64,000 nt of DNA from NCBI RefSeq assembly GCF_001546115.1, contig NZ_KQ955208.1, positions 1,164,021 through 1,228,020 of the forward strand, in the 5' to 3' direction. A program made the translations under genes and the position numbers. Position 1 is the first letter of the stretch; each line of letters starts with the position of its first letter. Positions 1 to 7,818 of the stretch are shown here, in pieces. The notes below the pieces were generated by a model that saw nothing but the letters and a program-made list of their open reading frames with translations, had not been told where the DNA came from and ran no database searches. Source of the DNA: Paracoccus aminovorans (GTDB lineage Bacteria > Pseudomonadota > Alphaproteobacteria > Rhodobacterales > Rhodobacteraceae).

Positions 1-438
1 CCGACGCGGACCTTCTTCTACGGCATGGAGCCGGGCGAGGAGATCGCGGCCGAGATCGACCCCGGCAAGACGCTGGAGATCCGCCTGCAGGCCATCGGCG
101 AGACCGACGAGACCGGCGAGGTCAAGGTGTTCTTCGAGCTGAACGGCCAGCCGCGGGTGATCCGGGTGCCGAACCGTCTGGTCAAGGCGCAGACCGCCGC
201 CCGTCCCAAGGCCGACCCCGCGAACGAGGGCCATATCGGCGCGCCGATGCCCGGCGTCGTCGCCTCGGTCGCGGTCGCGGTCGGGCAAAAGGTCAATGTG
301 GGCGACATGCTCTTGACCATCGAGGCGATGAAGATGGAAACCGGCCTGCACGCCGACCGCGCCGGCACGGTCAAGGCGCTGCACGTCACCCCAGGACAGG
401 CCGTCGACGCAAAGGACCTGCTCGTCGAAATCGAATAG
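1..438 (+). CDS. pyc: pyruvate carboxylase, C-terminal part (partial)
   Basis: Open from the first base of the window to the TAG at 436-438, so only the last 145 residues are present. The C-terminal 80 residues form a biotin carboxyl carrier domain. The biotinylation motif EAMKME is visible around nt 331-348, with the lysine that carries biotin. The preceding stretch (FFYGMEPGEE...) matches the end of the carboxyltransferase and allosteric region of pyruvate carboxylase rather than an acetyl-CoA carboxylase BCCP. The enzyme makes oxaloacetate from pyruvate, bicarbonate and ATP in the cytoplasm. A hairpin terminator follows 26 bp after the stop. Confidence 0.93.
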   Translation, partial: PTRTFFYGMEPGEEIAAEIDPGKTLEIRLQAIGETDETGEVKVFFELNGQPRVIRVPNRLVKAQTAARPKADPANEGHIGAPMPGVVASVAVAVGQKVNVGDMLLTIEAMKMETGLHADRAGTVKALHVTPGQAVDAKDLLVEIE

Positions 439-463
439 GGCGCCGTTTCGGCGTCAGCAGAAC

Positions 464-495
464 GGGCCGGATGCCGCGCGCATCCGGCCCTTTTT
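464..495 (+). terminator. Rho-independent terminator after pyc
   Basis: A perfect 10-bp stem (464-473 with 481-490), a 7-nt loop and a T5 run at 491-495 lie directly downstream of the pyc stop. This separates pyc from the sulfide island. Confidence 0.9.
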
Positions 496-545
496 CATGC
501 GCGAGGCCCGCGACCGCGACGAAGCCGCGCAGGTGTCGCGGTCTC

Positions 546-574
546 TTGCATACATTCGCATAATCGAATATATC
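546..574 (+). promoter_or_regulatory. promoter of the persulfide dioxygenase operon with SqrR/BigR-type operator
   Basis: A -35 TTGCAT (546-551), a 17-bp spacer and a -10 TATATC (569-574) can be read. The spacer holds the palindrome ATTC-N8-GAAT at 554-569, ending against the -10. ATTC-N8-GAAT is, to my knowledge, the operator type of the persulfide-sensing repressors SqrR and BigR, and such a repressor is encoded at 4231-4569. Placement between -35 and -10 predicts direct blocking of RNA polymerase. The promoter lies inside the longer open frame that starts at 497, which is the main reason for starting the CDS at 620. Confidence 0.8.
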
Positions 575-619
575 ACGGATGAAATTCCGTATCCCGCCCG
601 CCAAGCACGAGGTTTTCCC

Positions 620-1492
620 ATGAATGCGCATCCGGAAGTGACAGGGTTCTACGAGGCGCGGACCGGCTCGGTGCAATATGTGGTGGCCGACCCCGCGACC
701 GGGGATTGCGCGATCATCGACCCGGTTCTGGACTATGACGAGAAATCCGGCGCCACCGCCACCATCGAGGCGGACCGCATCCTGAACTTCGTCGCCGACA
801 AGGGCTATCGGGTGCAGTGGATCCTGGATACCCATCCCCATGCCGACCATTTCTCGGCCGCCGACTATCTGCGCCGCAAGACCGGCGCGCCGGCCGCCAT
901 CGGCGAAAAGGTGGTCGAGGTGCAGAAGCTGTGGAACGGCTTCTACAACCGCGAGATGCCCGCCGACGGCAGCCAGTGGGACCGGCTGTTCGCCGAAGGC
1001 GACGGCTTCAGCGTCGGGACCATCCCGGCGCGGGTCATGTTCTCGCCCGGCCATACGCTCGCCTCGGTCACCTATGTCATCGGCGACGCGGCCTTCGTGC
1101 ATGACACGCTGTTCATGCCCGACAGCGGCACGGCGCGGGCCGATTTCCCCGGCGGCAATGCGGCGGTGCTGTGGCGCTCGATCCAGGCCATTCTGGCCCT
1201 GCCGGACGACACCCGCATCTTCACCGGCCACGACTATTGTCCGGGCGGGCGGCCGCCGCGCTGGGAATCGACCGTGGCCGAGCAGAAGCGCCAGAACCCG
1301 CATGTCGCCGGCATGGACGAGGCCGGCTTCGTCGCCACGCGCGAGGCGCGCGACAAGACCCTGCCGATGCCCAAGCTGATCCTGCACGCCTTGCAGGTGA
1401 ACACCAATGCCGGCCGGCTGCCCGAGCCGGAATCGAACGGCCGGCGCTATCTGAAAATCCCGCTCGACCTGCTCGACGCGGCCTGGGACTGA
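620..1492 (+). CDS. blh: Blh-type persulfide dioxygenase (metallo-beta-lactamase fold)
   Basis: 290 residues. The metal site THPHADH is at residues 71-77, with further ligands His145 (SPGH), Asp162 (HDTLF) and His204 (FTGHD). The HDTLFMPDSGTARADFPGG block is typical of the Blh/CstB branch of ETHE1-like persulfide dioxygenases, which oxidise glutathione persulfide to sulfite with Fe(II) and oxygen. ATG 620 is preceded by ACGAGG and is the first start downstream of the promoter at 546-574; an upstream in-frame extension to 497 would overlap that promoter. It is the first gene of a run reaching sulP. No rhodanese domain is fused, unlike CstB. Confidence 0.88.
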   Translation: MNAHPEVTGFYEARTGSVQYVVADPATGDCAIIDPVLDYDEKSGATATIEADRILNFVADKGYRVQWILDTHPHADHFSAADYLRRKTGAPAAIGEKVVEVQKLWNGFYNREMPADGSQWDRLFAEGDGFSVGTIPARVMFSPGHTLASVTYVIGDAAFVHDTLFMPDSGTARADFPGGNAAVLWRSIQAILALPDDTRIFTGHDYCPGGRPPRWESTVAEQKRQNPHVAGMDEAGFVATREARDKTLPMPKLILHALQVNTNAGRLPEPESNGRRYLKIPLDLLDAAWD

Positions 1493-1506
1493 GGAGGGAG
1501 ACGAGG

Positions 1507-1710
1507 ATGAAGACGAATATCGGCGGTATCGACCGCAGCCTGCGCATCGCCCTTGGCGGCGCGCTGATCCTGCTGGGCCTGCTCGCTGGGCTGACCGGGC
1601 TGGCGAAATGGGCGGCGCTGGTCGTCGGCGCCGTGCTGGTGCTGACCGCGCTGGCGCGGGTCTGCCCGGCCTATGCGCTGTTCGGCATCAGCACCTGCGG
1701 GCGGCGGTGA
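1507..1710 (+). CDS. DUF2892 (YgaP-type) small inner-membrane protein
   Basis: 67 residues beginning MKTNIGGIDR, with two hydrophobic segments (about 13-30 and 34-50) followed by VCPAYALFGISTCGRR. This is the pattern of DUF2892, the membrane part of the rhodanese YgaP, found next to sulfide-oxidation genes. The start is preceded by GAGGAG and GACGAGG. It lies 14 bp after blh, and its TGA overlaps the GTG start of the next gene (1707-1709). The function is unproven; the conserved cysteines at the C-terminal end suggest handling of sulfane sulfur. Confidence 0.8.
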   Translation: MKTNIGGIDRSLRIALGGALILLGLLAGLTGLAKWAALVVGAVLVLTALARVCPAYALFGISTCGRR

Positions 1711-2126
1711 CGGATTTCACGCCCCTGCACTCGGCGCTGGGGGGCGCGCTGATCGGGCTGGCCGCCGTCCTGCTGATGGCGGCGCTGGGGCGGGTCGCCG
1801 GCATGACCGGCATCCTGTCCGGCGCCATCTTCGAGCGCGGGCGCGGCTGGCGGCTGGCCTTCCTGCTGGGCGCCGTGGCGGCGCCGGCCCTGATGCGGGC
1901 GGCGGGCGTCGAGATCGCCTTCGACAGCCCGGTGCCGCAACCCTGGCTGGTGGTCGGCGGATTGCTGGTCGGGATCGGCGTCAGCTATGGCGGCGGCTGC
2001 ACCTCGGGGCATGGCGTCTGCGGCAATGCCCGGCTGTCGCCGCGGTCGCTGGTGGCCACCGGCTGCTTCATGGCGGCGGCCTTCGCCACCGTCTTCGTCA
2101 TCCGCCACCTGATCGGAGGGTTCTAG
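1707..2126 (+). CDS. YeeE/YedE family half-transporter, first half
   Basis: 139 residues from a GTG start at 1707 that overlaps the stop of the upstream gene, implying translational coupling. Four hydrophobic segments are visible. The conserved block SYGGGCTSGHGVCGNARLS holds two cysteines and matches the first half of YeeE/YedE proteins (TsuA thiosulfate channel, PmpA). An earlier in-frame ATG at 1608 lies inside the preceding gene and gives an Arg/Ala-rich leader of no sense, so it was not used. It probably pairs with the next gene to move thiosulfate or sulfane sulfur across the inner membrane. Confidence 0.82.
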   Translation: MTDFTPLHSALGGALIGLAAVLLMAALGRVAGMTGILSGAIFERGRGWRLAFLLGAVAAPALMRAAGVEIAFDSPVPQPWLVVGGLLVGIGVSYGGGCTSGHGVCGNARLSPRSLVATGCFMAAAFATVFVIRHLIGGF

Positions 2127-2127
2127 G

Positions 2128-2535
2128 ATGCCGATCCTCGCCGCCCTGCTGTCCGGCCTGGTCTTTGGCGCCGGCATCGCGCTTGCCGGCATGATCAACC
2201 CGGCCAAGGTGCTGAATTTCTTCGATCTTGCTGGGGCCTGGGATCCGTCGCTGGCCTTTGTCATGGCCGGCGCGCTGCTGGTCACGTTCATCGGCTACCG
2301 GCTGGCGCTGCGCCGCCCGCGCCCGGCTCTCGCGCCCGCCTTCCAGCTGCCGGCGCGGCGCGATCTCGACCGCGGGCTGGTCGGCGGCTCGATCCTGTTC
2401 GGCATCGGCTGGGGCATCGCCGGCTTCTGTCCCGGAGGCGCGATTCCCGCGCTGGGGCTGGGCCAGCCCGACGCGGTGATCTTCGTCGCGGCGATGCTGG
2501 CGGGCATTGCGCTGGCGCGGATCCTGCGCGGATGA
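2128..2535 (+). CDS. DUF6691/YeeE-type half-transporter, second half
   Basis: 135 residues beginning MPILAALLSGLVFGAGIALAG, with four predicted membrane segments and the motif GFCPGGAIPALG that carries the cysteine of the second YeeE/YedE repeat (PmpB-like). It starts one base after the stop of the first half and its end overlaps the sulP start by 4 bp. The split into two genes is common in Proteobacteria and is not a frameshift, since both halves have their own start and a complete repeat. Confidence 0.82.
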   Translation: MPILAALLSGLVFGAGIALAGMINPAKVLNFFDLAGAWDPSLAFVMAGALLVTFIGYRLALRRPRPALAPAFQLPARRDLDRGLVGGSILFGIGWGIAGFCPGGAIPALGLGQPDAVIFVAAMLAGIALARILRG

Positions 2536-4252
2536 GGTTGCCGGCGCTGGACTGGGCGCGGGGCTATGACGGGGCCACGCTGTCCTCGGACCTGCTGGCG
2601 GCGGTGATCGTGACCATCATGCTGATCCCGCAGAGCCTGGCCTATGCCATGCTGGCGAACCTGCCGCCCGAGGTCGGGCTTTACGCCTCGATCCTGCCGC
2701 TGGTCGCCTATGCCGGCTTCGGCACCTCGCGGGTGCTGGCGGTCGGGCCGGTGGCGGTGGTGTCGCTGATGACCGCCTCGGCCATCGGGCCGGTGGTGGC
2801 GCAGGGGTTGGCCGGCCCGCTGGTCGCGGCGGCGGCGCTGGCGCTGATCTCGGGCGCGATGCTGCTGGCGGCGGGGCTGTTCCGGCTGGGGTTCCTGGCG
2901 AATTTCCTCAGCCATCCGGTGATTTCCGGCTTCATCACCGCCTCGGGCATCCTGATCGCCGCCGGGCAGGTGAAGCATCTGCTGGGCATCCAGGCCGGCG
3001 GCACCACGCTGGTCGAGATCCTGCCCGCGCTGCTGGCCGGGGCCCGCCAGGCGAACGGCTGGACGCTGGCGATCGGCTTCGGCGCGCTGGCCTTCCTTTA
3101 CGCGGCGCGGCGTTGGGCGCGGCCGGGCCTGGCCGCGCTTGGCCTGCCGGCGCGGCTGGCCGACATGCTGGCACGGTCGGCGCCGATCCTGGCCATCGCG
3201 GTCGCGGTCCTGCTGGTCAAGGCTTTCGACCTGGGCGCGCGCGGCGTGGCGCTGGTCGGTGCCATCCCGCAGGGCTTGCCGACGCCCGCCCTGCCCGCCC
3301 TGTCGCTGGAGCTGCTGGCCGCGCTGGCGCCGGCGGCGGCGCTGATCTCGGTCGTGGGCTTCGTCGAGTCGGTCTCGGTCGGGCAGACGCTGGCGGCGCG
3401 CAGGCGCCAGCGCATCGCCCCGGACCAGGAGCTGATCGGCCTCGGCGCGGCCAATCTCGCCGCCGGGCTCAGCGGCGGCTATCCGGTGACCGGGGCTTTG
3501 CCCGCTCGGTGGTGAACGACGATGCCGGCGCGCGGACCCCGGCGGCGGGGATCTTCACCGCCATCGGCATCGCCGGCGCGGCGCTGTTCCTGACGCCGCT
3601 TCTGGCCGACCTGCCGCAGGCGGTGCTGGCCGCGACCATCATCCTGGCGGTGCTGTCGCTGGTCGATCTGCGCGCCATCGCTCGCACCCATGCCTATTCC
3701 CGCCGCGATTTCGCCGCCATGGCCGCGACTATCCTGGTCACGCTGCTGGTGGGGGTCGAGCAGGGCATCAGCGCCGGCGTCATCCTGTCGCTGGTCATGC
3801 AGCTTTATCGCAGCGCGCGCCCGCATATGGCGGTGGTGGGCCAGGTGCCGGGCACCGAGCATTTCCGCAATATCGACCGCCACCGGGTCGAGACCTGCCC
3901 CGGCATCCTGTCGCTGCGCGTGGACGAAAGCCTGTATTTCGCCAATTCGCGCTTTCTCGAGGACCGCATCGCCGCGCTGGTGGCGGGCGATCCGCGCATC
4001 CGCCATGTCGTGCTGATGTGCCCCTCGGTCAGCGACATCGACGCCAGCGCCCTGGAAAGCCTGCAGGAGATCAACCGCCGGCTGGCCGAAGCCGGGGTCA
4101 AGTTCCACCTGTCCGAGGTCAAGGGCCCGGTCATGGACCGGCTGGGCCGCAGCGATTTCCTGCGCCACCTCTCGGGCCGGGTGTTCCTGTCGCAGCACGA
4201 GGCGACCTGCGCGCTGCGCGGCGACTGCGCTCAGGCGCAGAAGCTCTCATAA
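2532..4252 (+). pseudogene. SulP-family anion permease with STAS domain, frameshifted
   Basis: The reading frame begins at ATG 2532 and runs as a SulP permease (MLIPQSLAYAMLANLPPEVGLYASILP...) until SGGYPVTGAL, where it goes out of frame and stops at 3515. The correct continuation (FARSVVNDDAGA...) is open in another frame to TAA 4252 and ends in a STAS domain. One missing G in the run at 3492-3495 would restore PVTGGFARS and a product of about 573 residues, the usual family length. SulP proteins move sulfate, bicarbonate or other anions. It is the last gene of the sulfide operon and overlaps the convergent sqrR end by 22 bp. A sequencing error in a homopolymer is as likely as a true mutation. 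Confidence 0.85.
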
Positions 4253-4569
4253 AGCACGGCCATCACCCGCCGCGCCGGCTCGCTTTCGATGCGATACCAG
4301 ATCACCTGCCCGGCGCGCCGCCCGGCGATGATGCGGTCGCGGCGCAGAAGCGCCAGGTGCTGCGAGACGGTGGAATCGCGGATGCCCAGGAAGGCCGCAA
4401 GCTGGCCCACCGATTTCTCGCCCGAGCTCAGCGCGCAGAGGATCATCAGCCGGTGCGGATTGCCCAGCATCTTCAGGAACTCGCCCGCCTCGGCCGCCGC
4501 CTGGCGCATGGCTTCGGGGTCGATGCCTTCCGGCAGCGGCAGGGTCTGGGGCAGGGTCTGGGTGGTCAT
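4231..4569 (-). CDS. sqrR: SqrR/BigR-type persulfide-responsive ArsR-family repressor
   Basis: 112 residues with a winged helix-turn-helix of the ArsR family (SVGQLAAFLGIRDSTVSQHLALLRR is its recognition part, residues about 53-77). Cys45 (MILCAL) and Cys111 (ESFCA) are 66 residues apart, the same distance as Cys41 and Cys107 of Rhodobacter capsulatus SqrR, which form a tetrasulfide bridge when persulfide is present. The frame could extend to 4605, but that ATG would overlap the promoter -35 box, so ATG 4567-4569 is chosen. It is convergent to sulP and probably represses blh-sulP and itself. Confidence 0.85.
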   Translation of the reverse strand: MTTQTLPQTLPLPEGIDPEAMRQAAAEAGEFLKMLGNPHRLMILCALSSGEKSVGQLAAFLGIRDSTVSQHLALLRRDRIIAGRRAGQVIWYRIESEPARRVMAVLYESFCA

Positions 4570-4576
4570 GGCTTCA

Positions 4577-4605
4577 TACCTACAATATTTCGAAGATATC
4601 GTCAA
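4577..4605 (-). promoter_or_regulatory. sqrR promoter with palindromic operator in the spacer
   Basis: On the minus strand a -35 TTGACG (4605-4600), a 17-bp spacer and a -10 TAGGTA (4582-4577) can be read. The spacer contains the near-palindrome ATATCTTCGAAATAT, which shares TCGAAnTAT with the operator at 554-569. This is the same architecture as the blh promoter and predicts autorepression. The -10 lies only about 8 bp from the ATG, with no clear ribosome site between, so the transcript may be leaderless. Confidence 0.65.
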
Positions 4606-4674
4606 GCCACGCCCCGGTTGCCGACGCGGCGCGGCGGGCTATGCTGGGGCGGCAGGCAGCAAGCGGGGGACGGC

Positions 4675-5649
4675 ATGGGACAATTGGTGGACGGCACCTG
4701 GCACGACGAATGGTATGACACCGAAAGCACCGGCGGGCGGTTCCAGCGCAGCGTGACGGCCTGGCGCAACTGGATCACCCCGGACGGCAGCCCCGGCCCG
4801 ACCGGCGAGGGCGGCTTTGCCGCCGAAAGCGGGCGCTATCACCTCTATGTCTCCTATGCCTGCCCCTGGGCGCATCGCGCGCTGATCTTTCGCGCGCTGA
4901 AGGGGCTGGCGCCGCATATCGACGTCTCGGTCGTGCATCCCGACATGCTGTCCGAGGGCTGGACCTTCGGCACGGATTTCGCCGGCGCGACCGGGGACCG
5001 GCTGTTCGGCCTGCCCTTCCTGCGCGACATCTACCTGAGGGCCGACCCCAAGGCCTCGGGCCGGGTGACGGTGCCGGTGCTGTGGGACAAGGCGCGGAAC
5101 ACCATCGTCAGCAACGAAAGCGCCGAGATCATCCGCATGCTGAACGGCGCCTTCGACGGCCTGACCGGCAACCGCGACGACTATTGCCCGGCCGATCTGC
5201 TGCCCCGCATCGACGCGCTCAATGCCCGCATCTACGACCGGGTGAATAACGGCGTCTACAAGGCCGGCTTCGCCACCTCGCAAGCCGCCTATGACGAGGC
5301 GGTGTTCCCGCTGTTCGAGACGCTGGACGGGCTGGAAAACCAGCTGGCCGAAAACCGCTATCTGTGCGGCGACCGGGTGACCGAGGCGGATTGGCGGCTG
5401 TTCACCACCATGGTCCGGTTCGACCCGGTCTATCACACGCATTTCAAGTGCAATCGCAAATGGTTGCGGGAATATCCCAACCTCTGGGGCTGGACGCGCG
5501 AGCTGTATCAATGGCCCGGCGTTTCCGAGACGGTGCATTTCGACCATATCGTGCGGCACTATCACTATAGCCACGCCACGATAAACCCGCATCGCATCAT
5601 CCCGATCAACCCGCTGATCGACTGGCAGCAGCCGCACGGGCGGGGCTGA
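4675..5649 (+). CDS. glutathionyl-hydroquinone reductase (Xi-class GST, YqjG/ECM4 type)
   Basis: 324 residues. The N-terminal thioredoxin-like half carries the active-site motif YACPWAHR with the catalytic Cys63, typical of Xi-class glutathione transferases that reduce glutathionyl-hydroquinones with GSH. The C-terminal half is the all-helical GST domain, and the YxxC/WxxT-type stretches (NNGVYKAGFA, VRFDPVYHTHFKCN) are family signatures. Start ATG 4675 follows a GGGGGA site; the frame is open much further upstream only as an antisense shadow of sqrR. It starts about 70 bp from the sqrR promoter and is divergent from it. Membership of the sulfide regulon is not shown. Confidence 0.9.
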   Translation: MGQLVDGTWHDEWYDTESTGGRFQRSVTAWRNWITPDGSPGPTGEGGFAAESGRYHLYVSYACPWAHRALIFRALKGLAPHIDVSVVHPDMLSEGWTFGTDFAGATGDRLFGLPFLRDIYLRADPKASGRVTVPVLWDKARNTIVSNESAEIIRMLNGAFDGLTGNRDDYCPADLLPRIDALNARIYDRVNNGVYKAGFATSQAAYDEAVFPLFETLDGLENQLAENRYLCGDRVTEADWRLFTTMVRFDPVYHTHFKCNRKWLREYPNLWGWTRELYQWPGVSETVHFDHIVRHYHYSHATINPHRIIPINPLIDWQQPHGRG

Positions 5650-5689
5650 GGCACGGCGTCGCGGAACTTTCCTAGCGTTTCGCTCTGGA

Positions 5690-5717
5690 TTGACTTTGCC
5701 GATTTCCGTCTTAATGA
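5690..5717 (+). promoter_or_regulatory. candidate promoter of the efe operon
   Basis: TTGACT (5690-5695), a 16-bp spacer and TAATGA (5712-5717) precede efeU by about 100 bp. Iron control by Fur, RirA or Irr is likely for this operon, but I cannot point to a convincing box. Confidence 0.4.
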
Positions 5718-5817
5718 CTCGGGAAAACCGGGCCATGTCGGTCCGGTCCATTGCCGCCAAGCCCGCCCGACTGGCCCTGCCAGCGGACCCGCTGCGTGAC
5801 AAAGCTGGGAAAGGCCG

Positions 5818-6663
5818 ATGCTCGCACCATTCCTCATCATGCTGCGCGAGGGACTCGAGGCCGCGCTGATCGTCGGCATCATCGCCAGCTACCTGCGCCA
5901 GACCGGCCGCCGGCAATGGCTGCCGGCGATCTGGGTCGGCGTGTTCCTGGCGGTGGCGCTGTCGCTGTTCGCCGGCGCCGCGATCCAGCTGCTGGCCAGC
6001 GGCTTTCCGCAAAAGATGCAGGAGCTGTTCGAGGCGGTGATCGGCCTGATCGCCGTCTGCGTGCTGGTCGCCATGGTGTTCTGGATGCGCCGCGCCGCCC
6101 GCTCGATCAAGGCCGAGCTGCATGCCGGCATCGACGAGGCCTTGGCGCAGCAGGGCAGCGCCGGCACCTGGGCGCTGATCGGCATGGTGTTCCTGGCCGT
6201 CGCGCGCGAGGGGCTGGAGTCGGTGTTCTTCCTGCTGGCGATCTTCCAGCAAAGCCGGGACGGCGCGGCGCCGATCGGCGCGGCGCTTGGCGTGCTGGTC
6301 GCCGTGGGCGCCGGCTGGGGGCTTTACGCCGGCGCCTTGCGGCTGGACCTGCGCCGCTTCTTCCGCTGGACCGGCATCTTCATCCTGCTGGTCGCGGCGG
6401 GGCTCCTGTCCGGCTCGGTCAAGGCGCTGCACGAGGCGGGGCTGTGGAACGGCTTGCAGGACCGGGTCTATGACCTGGGCCGCTTGCTGCCCGAAACCAG
6501 CCCGCTGGGCACGGTGCTGTCGGGCCTTCTGGGCTATCGCGAGGCGCCCACGGTCGGCGAGGCGCTGGCCTGGGCGATCTTCCTGACGGTGACGCTGTAT
6601 CTTTTCCTCAGGCCGATGAACGGCGCCATGCCGGCCCGGCCGCAGACTGCGGGACGTAAATGA
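5818..6663 (+). CDS. efeU: EfeU/FTR1-type ferrous iron permease
   Basis: 281 residues with seven hydrophobic segments. Both REGLE iron-ligand motifs of the FTR1 family are present, at residues 10-14 and 130-134. It sits in the inner membrane and imports iron, probably after oxidation by the partner proteins. The start is supported by GGGAAAGG about 8 bp upstream. The stop overlaps the efeO start in an ATGA (6660-6663), so the two are translationally coupled. The whole efeU-efeO-efeB-efeM order is preserved without gaps over 42 bp. Confidence 0.93.
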   Translation: MLAPFLIMLREGLEAALIVGIIASYLRQTGRRQWLPAIWVGVFLAVALSLFAGAAIQLLASGFPQKMQELFEAVIGLIAVCVLVAMVFWMRRAARSIKAELHAGIDEALAQQGSAGTWALIGMVFLAVAREGLESVFFLLAIFQQSRDGAAPIGAALGVLVAVGAGWGLYAGALRLDLRRFFRWTGIFILLVAAGLLSGSVKALHEAGLWNGLQDRVYDLGRLLPETSPLGTVLSGLLGYREAPTVGEALAWAIFLTVTLYLFLRPMNGAMPARPQTAGRK

Positions 6664-7817
6664 GTTCTCCGTCGAAAGGCCTTGCCCTGGCCATCCTGGG
6701 CGCGGCGGTGCTGGCCGTGGCCGGGGGCGCCGCCTTCTGGTATGCGACGCAAAAGAATGCCGGCAGCCAGACCGCCGCCGACCAGCTGGTCACCGTCGGC
6801 GCCACCACCTGCGATCCGAACGCCATCACCGTCGCCGGCGGCCGGCGCAGCTTCGAGATCGTGAACGCCTCGGACCGTCCCATCGAATGGGAGATCCTGG
6901 ACGGCGTCATGGTCGTGGCCGAGCGCGAGAACATCGCCCCGGGCTTCCGCGCCACGCTGGAGGTGCAGCTGCAACCGGGCGAATATGCCATCACCTGCGG
7001 GCTGCTGTCGAACCCGCGCGGCACGCTCAGCGTCACCGCCTCGGACGAGGCCAGCGCCGCCGCCTCCGAGGTGACGCTGCGCAAGTTCCTGGGGCCGCTG
7101 TCGGAATACCGGGTGTTCCTGGTCATGCAGGGCAATGCCGCCGTGAAGGCCGCCGAAACCCTGCGCGAGGCCATCGCGGCGGGCGATGTCAAGGCCGCGC
7201 AAGCCGCCTGGCGCGAGGCGCGCCTGCCCTATCGCCGCATCGAGCCCTTGGCCTATCGCTTCTCGGATCTCGAGGACCGGATCGACCCGCGCGCCGCCTA
7301 TCTGGAAAAGCGCGAGCAGGATCCGGGCTTCACCGGCTATCACCGCCTGGAATACGGGCTTTTCGCGCAAGACAGCACCGAGGGGCTGCTGCCCGTCGCC
7401 GATGCGCTGCTGGCCGACCTCAAGGAACTGGCGCAGCGGCTGAAACAGGCGCCGCTGGACCCGGGCCTGCTGATCGAGATGCCGGGCGCCAGCGCCTTGC
7501 AGATGGCCCAGGCCCAGGTGCCCGAGGGCGAAAACCTCTATGCCGGAAACGACCTGCAGGATTTCGCGGCCGGGGTCGAGGGCATCGGCAAGCTGGCCGG
7601 CCTGCTGCGGCAGGTCGTGGCCGGCGTCGATCCGGCGCTGGACACGGTCATCGGCCAGGACCTGGACGCGCTGGACGCCCGGCTGGCCGCGCTGCGCGAC
7701 AAGGGCTTTGCCAGCTATGGCGACGTGCCCAAGCCCGAGCGCGAGGCGCTTTCCGCCGACCTGACCCGGCTCTCGGAATCGCTGGGCCGGCTGCAAACCG
7801 CCATCGGGATGAACTGA
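6660..7817 (+). CDS. efeO: EfeO, periplasmic cupredoxin plus M75/imelysin-like protein
   Basis: 385 residues. An N-terminal hydrophobic segment (7-28) serves as signal or anchor. Residues about 42-126 form a cupredoxin-like domain with Cys51 and Cys113. Residues about 136-385 form the M75 imelysin-like domain with the HxxE metal motif at 228-231 (YHRLEYG). EfeO is thought to bind and deliver iron to the EfeU permease. It overlaps efeU by 4 bp and lies one base from efeB. Confidence 0.9.
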   Translation: MSSPSKGLALAILGAAVLAVAGGAAFWYATQKNAGSQTAADQLVTVGATTCDPNAITVAGGRRSFEIVNASDRPIEWEILDGVMVVAERENIAPGFRATLEVQLQPGEYAITCGLLSNPRGTLSVTASDEASAAASEVTLRKFLGPLSEYRVFLVMQGNAAVKAAETLREAIAAGDVKAAQAAWREARLPYRRIEPLAYRFSDLEDRIDPRAAYLEKREQDPGFTGYHRLEYGLFAQDSTEGLLPVADALLADLKELAQRLKQAPLDPGLLIEMPGASALQMAQAQVPEGENLYAGNDLQDFAAGVEGIGKLAGLLRQVVAGVDPALDTVIGQDLDALDARLAALRDKGFASYGDVPKPEREALSADLTRLSESLGRLQTAIGMN

Positions 7818-7818
7818 C

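Noticed and set aside
497..619. N-terminal extension of the persulfide dioxygenase frame
   Set aside because: It overlaps the terminator tail and the operator-promoter at 546-574; the protein family begins at the ATG at 620.
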